A DNA stretch of 64,000 nt, taken from NCBI RefSeq assembly GCF_022605165.1, contig NC_063068.1, positions 5,084,001 through 5,148,000 on the forward strand. The letters run 5' to 3'. The notes under the pieces were generated by a model, which was given only the letters and a program-made list of their open reading frames with translations, did not search any database and was not told the DNA's origin. The stretch's first letter is position 1; the number at the start of each line of letters is the position of its first letter. Shown in pieces: positions 10,500 to 23,381 of this stretch. The position numbers and the translations under genes were made by a program. Source of the DNA: Purpureocillium takamizusanense. Its lineage: Eukaryota > Ascomycota > Sordariomycetes > Hypocreales > Ophiocordycipitaceae.

Positions 10500-11328
10500 A
10501 TGTTCACCGGCATCGTCGAGGACGTCGGGGGTAAGTCCACCACCATGACCGTCACCAACACCACCACTGTTGCCAAACTCGCATTCATCCCGCTCCATGC
10601 ACACTCACTCACTCACTCGTCCAACGCTAACCTCTCCCCTTTCCTTCGCGGCCTCTACAGTCGTCTCCCACCTCGACACCAACGACGCCACCGGCGGCAC
10701 CACAATCACCTTCTCCGTCCCGCCCGGCTCGGCCCTCCTCGCCGACTGCCACGAGGGCGACTCCATCGCCATCAACGGCTGCTGCCTCACCGTCACCTCC
10801 TTCACCCCCTCGTCCTTCAAGGTCGGCGTCGCCCCCGAGACCCTCCGCGTCACCAACCTCGGCGCCCTCACCCAGGCCGCCCGCGTCAACCTCGAGCGCG
10901 CCGTCCGCGCCGACACCCGCATGGGCGGCCACTTCGTCCAGGGCCACGTCGACTCCGTCGCCGAGATCCTCTCCGTCCTCCCCGACGGCAACGCCCTCAC
11001 CTTTCGCTTCCGCCCCCGCGACCGCGGCACCCTCCGCTACATCATCCACAAGGGCTTCATCGCCATCGACGGCACCAGCCTGACCATCACAAAGGTCGAC
11101 GACGACGCCGGCTTCTTCGAGATCATGCTCATCGCCTACTCCCAGGAGCGCGTCGTCCTCGCCCAGAAGAAGCAGGGTGACACCGTCAACATCGAGGTTG
11201 ACATGATGGCCAAGTACGCCGAGAAGTCGCTGGCTGGCATCCTCGGCGCCGAGGGCAGCGCCGCCATGCCTCTGCTGGAGAAGATGGTTGAGCGCATCGT
11301 CGCGCAAGGCATGGGCGCCAAGGAGTAA
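10500..11328 (+). CDS. rib5: Riboflavin synthase (alpha subunit type)
   Basis: A 232-residue enzyme that converts two 6,7-dimethyl-8-ribityllumazine molecules into riboflavin, the last step of vitamin B2 synthesis. Exons 10500..10530 and 10661..11328 are joined across a 130-bp intron (GTAAGT, GCTAAC branch, CAG). The N-terminus MFTGIVEDVG is the family signature. Two lumazine-binding barrels follow each other. The first has SIAINGCCLTVT and the Asn-Leu segment VTNLG; the second has MGGHFVQGHVD and the matching FIAIDGTSLTITKV. The C-terminal helix (AGILGAEGSAAMPLLEKMVE) would form the trimer contact. Length is typical. The intron falls just after the tenth codon, a common position for a short first exon in fungal genes. 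Confidence 0.95.
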
Positions 11329-11536
11329 TCTGTATGGAGTCAAACTGAAAACAAAACACAAATTGGTCAAGAATTGCAGCGTCGCGCCATATCTTGTTCA
11401 TGTAACTGGGTATCATAGAATCTCATCTCACACCTTGAAGCCGTTGAGCAGCTGTAACATCCGAGCAAAACCCCCCGGACCTCGGCAGCCATACAGCCTC
11501 ACTTCCCGCCATGAAGCTGTTCGCCGCTTGCGCCGT

Positions 11537-13297
11537 TCAAGCGTCCCCCCAGACCTCGGCAATCTTTTGCCCCAGCGGCTTGCTAATCTTGGTGCGGCCG
11601 ACCAAATGGTCGAGCTCCGTCGACACGAGCTCCCGCTTCCTCTTCCTGCCCAGCTCGCCCGTCCCGCAGGCCTCAAACGCCTTGACAAACTCATAAGGCG
11701 TCTTCCATCGCTTCTGTATCTCGAGCGCCCGCTCGCCCGTCACGCCGCGCGTCGTCATGAGCATCTTGAGGAACACGTCCCGCAGCGTCATCATTTCCGA
11801 CTTGGACGCCAGCGACGCGAACGCGGGATAGCTGATGTAGTAGCCGACCGATGGATCCCTTTCCCGAAGCCTCCCCAGCAGGGGCAGGTAGTTTTGCGCC
11901 GTCAAAACGTGGGTAGGGATGACGCTGAGCGTCTTCCTCTCGTAGTCCCTCTTGAGCATCGCCGTCAACCTAGCCAGGTACTTGATGGTGTCGTCCATCT
12001 TTGCCGTCCGCTTGACAAAATAGCCACTGACCACTTGCGTGGATGCAATGGCCGACTGGACCGACTCTTCATACCTCTGCAACGTGGCGGCATCTATTGA
12101 GATGTCCTCAATGATGTAGATGACCTTTTTCACCCCGGACCGCCTAAGCCGGAACTTTTGCTCGTGAAAACGGCCATCCTTGATGCTGCCAATCAGGTCA
12201 TCAAGACGTTTTCTCTCGACGATCCAGTCTAGGACGATCTCGTCTCCCTCCGCGCCGTGCCTGGCCAGCAGGTCCGGATCGTGAAGCTTGGCAATCCACT
12301 GAGCGTCGCCAACCTCCAGACTCCTCATGATGGGCTTGACGCCTTGCTTGGCCAGCTCCTCCTGCATGTAGTCACGATCCGTCTTGGCCCGGACCTCGCG
12401 AACATCAAGGACAAGATGAACGGTAAACGAACCCGGATTGAGGCGGATCGGAGCAAAGTCGGGGAGCGCTCCGTCTCCAGGGATGAGGGGTCCTTCGGCG
12501 ACGACATTTTGGTAGGGTGAGGGCTGCGTCTGTAATACCTCTGGTTGCGGAGGCGGGGACTCGAGACGAGGCGCTGGCCCGGGCTGCGGAGAATCGGGAA
12601 CCTGCCTCGATGTCTGTTGCGCCGCGTCGGCTTCACCTTTGTTCTCGGACTGCCACTCGCGTGTGTCCTTGATGCGCTTCGCCACGTCCCAGCCGTCGTC
12701 AGTCAACGCATAACGCCGCAATGGCCTGCCCCTCTCATAGACGAGCTCCTTTTGGACCAATGTCTTCATCGAGTTCCACGCCGTGTAAAACTTTGTGGGG
12801 TCGGGCGGCGCGGTAAAGGAAGCGTCGCAGTGTGGCTGGGACACCTCGATGATCTCCGTCTTTGTCATGCCCGTAGTTGAGTCCTCGGGCTGGGTGGACA
12901 GTCCGAGCACGAGGGCGTAGGCTCCGGAGCGAAAGGCCGGGACGTAGGGCTTGGGCTTCCTGGCCGTCTTCTTCCTCTTGCCGGCGGCACCGTCATCGTC
13001 GCCTTGCTGCGCCCTCTCGGCAGCCTTCCTCACTTGGGGGTGCTCGGGCATGGGCTGGCCATGCTGCTGGCAGTGCTTTTGCAGCTGGGCCGTGAGCCGC
13101 TCGCAGAGTTTTGGGCCGAAGCCCTTGAGCTGCTGGAGCTCGGCGGGGTGCTGGAAGACGAGGGGGCAGGCCTTGAGAGATTCGTAGGCGTTCCTGTAGA
13201 CGGTGGCGCCCTTGGAGTTGCGCTCGCGGGCGACGTCGAACCATTCCTTGACCCAGGCGAGGAGCTGGGGGTTGGCGCAGTCGGCGTCGTCGGGCAT
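11537..13297 (-). CDS. mus81: Structure-specific endonuclease MUS81
   Basis: An intronless gene for a 586-residue XPF-family nuclease, which works with EME1 to cut branched DNA such as stalled forks and nicked Holliday junctions. The N-terminal helix-hairpin-helix region (residues 1-90) includes LLAWVKEWFDVARERNSKG and LKGFGPKLCERL. A winged-helix-like segment at about 120-215 follows (ERGRPLRRYALTDDGWDVAKRI). The nuclease core shows LDVREVRAK (D298, R300), GD at 330-331, the catalytic VERKRLDDL box at 360-368 and GRFHEQKFRL at 375-384. The protein ends with a second HhH region and the family ending LGQKIAEVWG. MPDDADCANP is chosen as start because it matches the usual short N-terminus before the first helix; the upstream frame looks non-coding. 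All catalytic residues are present. Confidence 0.95.
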   Translation of the reverse strand: MPDDADCANPQLLAWVKEWFDVARERNSKGATVYRNAYESLKACPLVFQHPAELQQLKGFGPKLCERLTAQLQKHCQQHGQPMPEHPQVRKAAERAQQGDDDGAAGKRKKTARKPKPYVPAFRSGAYALVLGLSTQPEDSTTGMTKTEIIEVSQPHCDASFTAPPDPTKFYTAWNSMKTLVQKELVYERGRPLRRYALTDDGWDVAKRIKDTREWQSENKGEADAAQQTSRQVPDSPQPGPAPRLESPPPQPEVLQTQPSPYQNVVAEGPLIPGDGALPDFAPIRLNPGSFTVHLVLDVREVRAKTDRDYMQEELAKQGVKPIMRSLEVGDAQWIAKLHDPDLLARHGAEGDEIVLDWIVERKRLDDLIGSIKDGRFHEQKFRLRRSGVKKVIYIIEDISIDAATLQRYEESVQSAIASTQVVSGYFVKRTAKMDDTIKYLARLTAMLKRDYERKTLSVIPTHVLTAQNYLPLLGRLRERDPSVGYYISYPAFASLASKSEMMTLRDVFLKMLMTTRGVTGERALEIQKRWKTPYEFVKAFEACGTGELGRKRKRELVSTELDHLVGRTKISKPLGQKIAEVWGDA

Positions 13298-15310
13298 GAT
13301 GACGCCGGTCCACGCTTGACTGAGGTGCTGCTGGTGCGAGCTCAAGTCGTGTCCGGGGCCTGCCGCAGCCGCAGCCGCAGCTCCATGCGGCAATATTCTG
13401 AGCAAAGAAGGAAGCACAGGTTCCGGTGCAAAATTGAGCGACTGAAAGCCAAAAGAAAGTCCAACGACGGTACAGCACAGAGGCGTGCGAGCGCAGTCGC
13501 GTCTAGGTTGGTGAAGCTGCGCGTTAGGCAAGGGGCTACAGCGCGAAAACACGTGCCACAGGGCCCTGGGGCGCGCGACGGACGCTGCGGTGCAGGGGGC
13601 ATTTTGTTCCATTATTACGTCGATACGGGGTGCGGGGCAGGTCCAAGGTCCACCTATGCTCCACGGGCCACTTCGTCCCTCGGGCAAGTACCATATCGAC
13701 TTCAAGGTTCCTTGGGCTGCACTGTCCGGTGGCCCCCAACAACCGGTGGAGCGTCGGCCAACTCGGCCAGCGCAGCAACATGGAATGAAACATTTTACGT
13801 ACTAATTACATCTAGTACCTGGCCTCCCGTCCCTGGCATCCATAGAGACTCGAGTGCAGACAGGGTGGGCCGGTCGCTCCAGATGCTTGCTGTACGTGCG
13901 TTTGACGTGCAGGATGCACGTACATGTATGCACATGGACGTGGAAGGGTCTCACCGTCCTTTGAACTCGCCGACGACAGCCGCTGGCTGTACGGATGTGT
14001 GGCCCTCCCCATCGAGATATCAAACGGCAATGCATAGTACTAGGTAGGCGAGGCAAGTTGGACGTGTCGGGCGGAGGGCGGTCACCGTCCAGATGTGCCC
14101 GCTACTAAGGCAGTAGCCTATCTGGTTGCTGCGCGGCAAAGAGCGGTCGGGAGGTGCTTTTGCTCGTTGCGGGCAGCGAGGAAGCTGTTGTGTTGCTGGC
14201 TGTTTGCTTTGCCGCCAGGCAAACGAGCCACGACGACGGCGGGTGGCGTGCAACACCCGGACGGTACTCGACGGCGAGTTTGAAGCTGGGGAAGGTGAAT
14301 ACGGCGCCGTGCCCCGCTGTTGGTCGGTCGCCTCTGCCCACACCGACTCATGGATCAAGTCAACTGCACAGTACCATATATGACAGTGGAGGACGGGCAG
14401 TGATGCGCACTTATTATGCCTTCCAAGTACTTCCTCTGTGCGGAACTTCAGGCCGTGGAAGCGGTACTTAGGCCACTGCAGGCACCCGACCCGAAGTGCA
14501 TCGATGGCGGGGTTCGTATTGCCCCCATCAGGGCCCCAGAAGTGACGTGAGAGGGCCGCCTGCCCGCCTAAAAGCCCAGCAGTAGTACAGTAGGTACCTA
14601 CCTAGTACCCCGTAGGTTCCATCCCTACTCCCTGTACCTAGTAGGAACATCAAGTTCCTAGGGTCCGCTCCCGCCTCGTTCCCAGCCGCGGGGGCCTTAC
14701 AGGACCACCTATGCCCAAGGAACAAAGCACACGCAAGCCCCGCATCCATCAACCCTCCCACCAGACACGACAGATAGCCCAGCTCAGCGCAGACCTCCAC
14801 TCGAGCACTCCATCACAACCTACCAAGCACAAGGCAGGTACTACGTTAGTTACCCACAAGGTGAGGGACCCCAATGGAACCCCCCCCTCGTTTCTAGGGC
14901 CACGAGGCCGCCGCCCCTCCCGCCATTCCAGGTCACTGCACTTGCGTCTGCCAAGTACAGAACTACTAGTACTACTCGACTCGTCTCCTTCTCCCATATC
15001 TTCCCTCTCCGCCTCTTCTTCTCCCTCTTCTCCTTCCTCCTCTCCCTCCTCTCCTCCATCGCGTCGCGTTCTAATTATAATCCAGACGAGGCGAGACGGG
15101 CTTGCTAGTCCACTCTCGCTGCTAGTGCTGCCCCTCGCCCCCGGCTGCACCGAGCCGAGCTGATGTGAGCTGAGCTTCCTTCCTCCATCAAAAGCCCTCA
15201 ACGACCACCCGGCTAACATTCACGCCGTCTTTTTCTCTTCGCTGGAGCTCCCTTCCTCGCCGTCGCCGCCACAACCTCATATCTTGCTGACGTTCCACCC
15301 GCCAGTCGCC
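13298..15310. promoter_or_regulatory. Divergent intergenic region, mus81 to phosphoacetylglucosamine mutase
   Basis: A 2-kb head-to-head interval without a supportable gene. It contains a patch of TACCTA/TAGGTA-type motifs at about 14588-14660 and a long CT-rich pyrimidine tract at about 14976-15060. That tract probably marks the core promoter of the downstream mutase gene, as is common for strongly expressed fungal genes. Confidence 0.5.
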
Positions 15311-16986
15311 ATGGATGACAAGTTCCTCGCCGCCTCGGCCAAGTACGCCATCGTCCCCGGCCAGACATACAAGTATGGCACCGCCGGCTTCCGCATGAAG
15401 GCCGACCTCCTCCCCGTCGTCTCTTTCCGTGTCGGCCTCCTTGCTGGCCTTCGCAGCCGCAAGCTCAATGGCCAGGCCATTGGTGTCATGATCACCGCCA
15501 GCCACAATCCCGCCGCCGACAATGGCGTCAAGATCGTCGACCCCATGGGCGAGATGCTCGAGCAGGATTGGGAGGCCTTTGCCACACGCCTCGTCAACGC
15601 TCCCTCCGACCAGAAGCTGCTCGAGGAATACAAGGCCCTGGCCGCTAAGCTCGGCATCGACCTCAACGCTCCCGGCCGTGTCGTCTACGGCCGTGACACC
15701 CGCCCCTCGGGCCACGGCCTGGTCGTCGCACTGGCCGCCGCCCTCGACGCCACCGCCATCGAGCACACCGACTACAAGATCCTCACCACCCCTCAGCTCC
15801 ACTACCTGACGCGCTGCGTCAACACCGAGGGCACCCCCAAGTCGTACGGCCAGACGAGCGAGGCCGGCTACTACCAAAAGTTCTCAGACGCCTTCGTCCG
15901 CGCTCTGCGGGGCAGAAAGATCCAGGGCCAGCTGCAGGTCGACTGCGCCAACGGTGTGGGCGGTCCAAAGTTTTCCGAGATGCTCAAGGTCATTCCCAAG
16001 GATGTCACCGGCTTCGACGTCAAGGTCGTCAATGATGACGTCCTCCGACCCGAGGTGCTCAACCTCGAGGTACAGGCCCCCCCCACCCCCCCAATTGCAT
16101 CGCAGAGTAACCGTGCTGACCGAGCCAGTGCGGTGCCGACTATGTCAAGACCAAGCAGCGAGCCCCCCAGAACCCCAAGCCCGTCCCCGGCCTGCGTTGC
16201 TGCTCCTTTGACGGTGACGCTGACCGCCTCATGTACTACTGGATCGACCCCGACACCGGCTTCTTCATGCTCGACGGCGATCGCATTTCTTCTCTCAACG
16301 CCTCCTTCATTGGCGACCTTGTCCGCTCGGCCGGTCTCCAGGACGACCTGCGCATCGGCGTTGTCCAGACCGCATATGCCAACGGCGCCAGCACGACGTA
16401 CATCGAGAAGCACCTGCAGCTGCCGGTCGTGTGCACCCCAACCGGCGTCAAGCACCTGCACCACGCCGCCTGCCAGTTCGACATTGGTGTCTACTTCGAG
16501 GCCAACGGCCACGGCACCGTCGTCTTCTCTCAGGAGGCGATGCGCGTCTTCCGCGAGAAGGAGCCCCAGTCCCCCGCGCAAAAAGACGCCCTGGAGACGC
16601 TCGCTGCTGTGGGTGACCTCATCAACCAGACGGTCGGCGATGCCATCACCGACATGCTCATGGTGGAAGTCATCCTCGCGCACAAGGGCTGGTCCCTCAA
16701 GGACTGGGCCATGACGTACACGGACCTGCCGAACCGCCTGGTCCGCGTCGAGGTCGGCGACAAGGATCTGTTCCAGGCCACCGATGCCGAGCGTCGCCTC
16801 AGCCACCCGCCGGGTGCCCAGGACGAGATCGACCAGGTCGTGAGGAAATACTCGAGCGCCCGCTCCTTCGCCCGCGCCAGCGGCACGGAAAACGCCTGCC
16901 GCGTGTACGCCGAGGCCGCGACCCGCTCCGAGGCGGACGAGCTCGCCAACAAGGTCGCCCAGATCGTCAAGCAGTTCGGCTCGTAG
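15311..16986 (+). CDS. pcm1: Phosphoacetylglucosamine mutase (AGM1/PCM1)
   Basis: A 538-residue alpha-D-phosphohexomutase that interconverts GlcNAc-6-phosphate and GlcNAc-1-phosphate, the step before UDP-GlcNAc for chitin, N-glycans and GPI anchors. Exons 15311..16069 and 16129..16986 flank a 59-bp intron (GTACAG...CAG) that joins LNLE to CGADYVKTKQ. The active-site loop ITASHNP has its phosphoserine at about residue 64, with the AGM1-type Thr-Ala before it. The metal-binding loop FDGDADR is at about 280-286. The sugar-binding loop EANGHGT and the C-terminal phosphate-binding ARASGTEN are also present. Start: the ATG in a CGCCATGG context; the longer frame adds only nine residues. A CT-rich tract precedes the gene. 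Confidence 0.96.
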
Positions 16987-18226
16987 GACGACTCATTCTT
17001 GGCTGGGCTTGAGGACGTCCAGAACGCGCGTGACGAGCTTATCCGCTACTGGCAGCCCGACTGGCGGCGGTGTTGAACAGAGAGCAGCCGGCCAGCCAGA
17101 GACGCAGTTACCTGGCTCTGTGCGTCCCCTTCAACCTAGAAGGGCAACCGGAAGGGCAAGCAGAGAATGAAAAAGCAGTCGGGTGAAAAAGGCAAGAAAG
17201 ACGTGGCGACTTATACTTAGGCAACGGCCCCAAAAAAAAATAAACAAAAAGGTGAGACTGCAGTCAGGGGCTGCGGTAGTAAGAAGACTCGGCCAGCATG
17301 TGGTGGACTCTGAGGCGCTTCGTCAGGCACATATTCACACATTCCGTCCTCTCGCTCTCTTCACCACTTGTTCACCGCTGCTCTCACATCACATCACATT
17401 GGCGAAAAAAGCAACTCTTGACGAGGGAAAAAAGTCATTGTGCACCGGGGGGGTTGGTTGGTCCTGTTTTGCCCAAGGACGGTAGACTGCATATCACTTA
17501 CGTAGTAGCGGAGGCAAAGCCGGGAAGCCCCTCCCCGCCTTGAATACCAACCTCACGCGCGCGTGGTTTGGCACGAATCCCTCCTTGACGTGCGCTTGAA
17601 GCAGTAGTCGCCATTATTGCTGTGTCGATTAATGCTGGGCCGTGGCGTACGCATAGTACATGTACATGTTCTCGGGGAGCGGAACTGGACCGACCGGGGT
17701 TCCTCTCGTTCGGTTCACTTAACCTATGGAGAAACGTGGATGTCAAGATTGGGGGTTTATCGAGTGCTGGTTTTCTGGTGTTGCCATCGACCCGGGGGGG
17801 GGGGTTCAGAGGGGAACCCGTAATTCCGCCTCGGACGACCCTTCCATCCATCATCATATTATTACACACACAGACACCACTCACTCGCTCACTCACGTAA
17901 ACGCCTCTTACTTCTTGTCTCATTGTGTTCTCTTTTATACCCCCTCCCCCTTTGATGCCGTCGTAACAGACCCAACACAGAGCGCCTCTATCAGTGGTGG
18001 AAGAAACAATGGAGGGCAAAAACCCCATGCAAATCGTCCCAAGCGCCTCTCCGCGGGCTACCATCCTCATCGTCTTCTTCTCCCTTCTGGACCTGTTTTC
18101 GTCCTTGAACTCTTCCGCGCGTAGTGGCAGCTACAGCTCTGCCCTCAAATGTTGAACCCAGAAAACAAAAACCTCCCAAGTTCCCAAATCATGTTGCCCT
18201 ACCATGCCCACTTGCTCGTCAACCAA
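16987..18226. other. Intergenic, convergent 3' ends
   Basis: A 1.2-kb tail-to-tail interval between the mutase and the arginine methyltransferase. Short poly-A, poly-G (17792-17801) and CA-rich runs occur. No gene could be supported on either strand. Confidence 0.45.
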
Positions 18227-19794
<1,568 letters not shown>

Positions 19795-20826
19795 GCTGGG
19801 CTTTCTTGTCCGCTGATGCTGCGCGCGCGGGTCTAGGCAAAAGAACAAAACAAACTATTCGTGTCGAGAGGGCTGAGAAACGAGTTCGAGCGCCCAGGAT
19901 GATCCGTAATCGAGACCGGGGACGGACACTAAAGAGGCGACAACAGCGACGGACGGGCAAGACGGAGAGACTGGGACCACGACGAGTATGAACGAGACTG
20001 AAAGGGCAGGCACGGCGGCGGGCTGCAGGTTTTGTCGGGCAGAAAATAATTCAGGGTCGTCACCGCCTTGCGCAGTGGGGGGGGGATTGCAGGTTGGGCA
20101 CATGTTAGTACGTAGTGAGGGGCTGCCCGCTGCTAGGTAGGCGGCTGGGCTGGGCTGGGCTGGACTGGGCTGGGCAGCAGGTGGGCTGGGCTGGCGGCCG
20201 TGCAGGGCTCTTTGTTGGACCCTTCCAGGTGCCCGCCATTTCGGTCCATTGACGCCCGCCAGCCCGCGGCCCGCTCCCAGCGCCCATGTAAGGAAGGCAG
20301 CGCTAGACCTGGAACGGGCAGCGCGCGGAAGGCTCTGTCTGACCCTTGTTGACCGCGAGTCGTGGCATGTCTACGCCAAAAGTCAAGTCGCCCGCCATGC
20401 CTCGCCGTAGCTGAGAACGACGCATATATCAGAGAAAATCCGTGCGGGTGGTGCCACGGATTGTGATATGAAAGGTCCACGTCTCTACGTCGTGTCCACA
20501 TTGCCAGACTTTCCGGCCACAAGGACATCAAATAGTACGCATGGCAGAGCAGAGCGACAAATACGAAGTAGATAGTCTCATATGAGGAGGCATGCTCTAT
20601 GTATGGTATAGTCAGATCCGACCGCTCTCAGTCGTGTATGCCTCTGCCCAGTATAGCATCGCCCGACCCGTCTTGCCAGTGAAGCAAGCAAAAACCGCAG
20701 AGCAACTTGTTTGAAAATTGACCCAACGCCGCCAACGCCCAGTACAATGAGGTGACAACACCGCCGCCGCCACCACCGCCGCCGCCGCCGCCATCTCACA
20801 TCCCTCAGGAGCGAAAAGGGAGGACC
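19795..20826. promoter_or_regulatory. Intergenic, hmt1 promoter and nsa2 3' side
   Basis: About 1 kb between the hmt1 start and the nsa2 stop, both on the minus strand. It contains a GGCTG-type tandem stretch at about 20143-20194 and a CCG/CCA-rich run at about 20760-20792 just after the nsa2 stop. No gene seen. Confidence 0.5.
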
Positions 20827-21692
20827 TCACACCAGCAGCACGCTGTTGATGCAGCCCTCGTTCTCCGGGTTGTTGGTGACTTGGGCGTAGCGACCCCAGA
20901 CGACCTTGCCGCCGGCTGTGACCAGGCCCAGCTCGCTGACGTTGACCTCGATGACGGTGCCCTTTGTCAGGACGCCGAGCTGCGTGTACAGCGGGTTCTG
21001 CGGGTTCTTCTTGACGCTGATGATGGGCAGCTGCACCGTGACGCCCAGCTCCGGGTGCGTCACGTTGGCCTTTTTGTACCGCAGGCCCATGGGCCGGATG
21101 AAGCGCTCGTACTTTGGGTTGCGGCGCGTAAAGTCCTGCCCCACAAACGTCGGCTTCGTGACCATGCGCTTCCACGCCTTCTTCTGCACCTTCTTGCCCG
21201 TCTTGACCACCTTGAACATCTCCTCCTCGCTGATGCCCCGCACCTTGGGCAGCGGCACGCTGAACTTGGCCGCCTTCTCCGCCCGCTTGTTCTTGATAGC
21301 GCTACTCAGCGCCTTAGCCGTCGTCGGGTTCGTCCGGTCCAGCAGGTACGACGGCATCGGCGTCGACGGCTCCTTCTCGTCTGCCGTCTTGACGTTGCGC
21401 TCCTCGTGCGCCTTGATGGCCTTCTTCATCTGGATCTTCTCGTTGTGCCGCTTCTTCTGGTACAGCTTCGCCCGCAGGCCCCGCAGGTTCTGCGCATCCT
21501 GCGACGCCTTGTGGCCCTCGCGGGCGGCGCGCTTGCGCGTGCGCTCCTCGTGGTCGAGGCGGCGGCCGTGCAGCTTACGCCACCTCTCCATGTACTCGTT
21601 CTGAGGCTATACGGGCCATGGCAGTTAGCATGTTGATTCCCCTTCTGCACCATTGCATTCGTTTCGGATCGCCGGATTCTGAGACGTACCAT
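20827..21692 (-). CDS. nsa2: Ribosome biogenesis protein NSA2
   Basis: A 260-residue homologue of Nsa2, an eS8-like factor of pre-60S particles needed for 27SB pre-rRNA processing. Exon 1 is only the start codon (21692..21690). An 81-bp intron (21607-21689, GTACGT...TAG) follows, and exon 2 runs 21606..20827. Splicing gives the family start [10 protein letters not shown]. The conserved block [20 protein letters not shown], the [14 protein letters not shown] segment, and the C-terminal eS8-like barrel ending GCINSVLLV are all clear, and length is nearly identical to yeast Nsa2. Without the tiny exon, translation could only begin at the internal Met six codons into exon 2 and would lose the invariant PQNEY. 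Confidence 0.94.
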
Positions 21693-22116
21693 GTTGATGG
21701 TTGTTGCTGTCCAGCCGGGGGCGGACTCTCAATCGTCGTTGGTTTTTTCGTCTTTCGTGCTGCCTTGGTGGTCTGCGGTGGGGGGGAGGGGGGATCCTGC
21801 CGCCTGCTTTGAGGTTGAAATTTCGCCCGCCGTCCGACCAAGAAAAAAAAAGGCGGGCGGTTGGCGGGCGGGTTCACTTTCTCCATCGGCGCCCGGAGCC
21901 ACGCTTATCCGGGGCAACGAGCACCCGCAGCTCACTGCACAAGCTGGCCGAGCGTCTCCACTTCGTTAATCCTCCAATGGAGCCCTCGATCCCCGAATCG
22001 CTTCACCTAAACTTTTTGGAGGCAGCACGTAACGGGCCCTCTTCTCAAAGCCGCCGTGCACCAACGCCCGCAGTTCCCCCCTCCTGGACTCCTCACGGGC
22101 TTCATTGCGGTCCAGG
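21693..22116. promoter_or_regulatory. Divergent promoter between nsa2 and bL21m gene
   Basis: A 424-bp head-to-head interval. It must hold both promoters, driving a cytosolic and a mitochondrial ribosome gene. A poly-A run is present at about 21842-21851. Confidence 0.55.
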
Positions 22117-22797
22117 ATGAGCAGACTCCTCTTGCGCTCCGCGCTGGAGCTCCGGGCGTCATCGTTGGCGAAGACGACGCCTGCCCGCTTCGCGCCAGCG
22201 ATCCTCAGCAGCAGCCGGCCCCCGTCGTCGTCGTCGTGCTGCTCGAGGCGCGGCTTCAACTCCACGACGCCCATCGTCGAGCCCGTCAACCAGCCGCACG
22301 TCAACAACGCGCCCAACCCGACCGAGAACCAGGTCCGCCCGCTCGCCTTCAAGAAGAGCCACCCGTCGCCGCCGCCCGCGCCCCCCGTCGCCGACTCGGT
22401 GCGCTCGCTCCTCCCGCTCCTCGCCGCGCAGCCCGGCGGCCACTACGTCACCGTCCACATCCACGGCTTCCCCTACCTCGTCCAGGAGGGTGACCAGGTC
22501 CGCCTCCCGTTCCGCATGCCCGGCGTGCTGCCCGGCGACGTGCTGCGCCTCAACCGCGCCAGCGTCCTCGGCAGCCGCGACTACACCCTCAAGGGCGCGC
22601 CGCACGTCGACGAGCGCCTCTTCGAGTGCCGCGCCACTGTCCTCGGCGTCGAGTCGGAGCCCCTGCGCATCAAGGTCAAGACGAAGCGGAGGCAGCGCCG
22701 GAAGAAGCAGGCCAAGAGCAAGCACCGCTACACGATTCTGCGCATCTCGGAGCTCAACATCAAGACGCTTGAAGAGATTGACGAGCCGAGCGTATAA
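22117..22797 (+). CDS. mrpl49: Mitochondrial large-subunit ribosomal protein bL21m (MRPL49)
   Basis: A 226-residue, intronless bL21-family protein of the mitochondrial ribosome. The first 50 or so residues are rich in Arg, Ser, Leu and Ala with few acids, as expected for a matrix-targeting presequence. The bL21 domain occupies about 105-215. It has HYVTVHIHGFPYLVQEGDQV, LPGDVLRLNRASVLGSRDYTLKG and a basic KTKRRQRRKKQAKSKHRYT stretch followed by the ILRI strand that closes the barrel. The start is the first true ATG in the frame (MSRLLLRS); the frame itself opens from a TTG four codons earlier. Confidence 0.88.
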   Translation: MSRLLLRSALELRASSLAKTTPARFAPAILSSSRPPSSSSCCSRRGFNSTTPIVEPVNQPHVNNAPNPTENQVRPLAFKKSHPSPPPAPPVADSVRSLLPLLAAQPGGHYVTVHIHGFPYLVQEGDQVRLPFRMPGVLPGDVLRLNRASVLGSRDYTLKGAPHVDERLFECRATVLGVESEPLRIKVKTKRRQRRKKQAKSKHRYTILRISELNIKTLEEIDEPSV

Positions 22798-23381
22798 GCG
22801 GCGAGAGCACCAGGATTGGCTCGGCGGAGGGTCAAGGGGCAGGAAGAGCGGAGGAACCACGTATACCGACATCACTTTCCGGTCAACCGCCTCAGACGCG
22901 GTGTAACATCTACCAGCTAAGCGCTGATTGTACCATAACACAGTCCATAACGTCACGCAGTCAAGCCATTGAGTTTCTCGGCGACTACGCAAAGTGCTGA
23001 GTTTGCATCTCGAAGCCATTAAACATGTGTCTTTTGATGTGTGTGTGTACGTGTTGACGCTAGTCTATGCTGGCTCCGGTGGGCATATGTGTCTGAGCGA
23101 GTGAAGAAGAGTAAGAAAACGTGTTGATCTGTGTGCACTCATACACAAAAAGCGCGTCAAGTGGTATATGCAAGTGACAGTGAAGAAAGCCTTCGTCCAA
23201 ACTCCCCGACTCCAAGCCAAACTAACCGGCAATCGCTCCCCGCCATCCCATCCGCCATGGAGAAAAACAAATTGTAGAGTGCCCTTTTGTCGGCCATTCT
23301 CCTCAGCCCTCAAGCGCAGGGTGAAAGGACATTCGTGGGAGTTGAAGAATTAGTAGTCGTGCCATGACATGTCCCTGTCCC
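22798..23381. other. Intergenic, convergent 3' ends
   Basis: A 584-bp tail-to-tail interval between the bL21m and mps1 genes. It is AT-richer than its surroundings, as expected for 3' UTRs. No gene seen. Confidence 0.5.
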
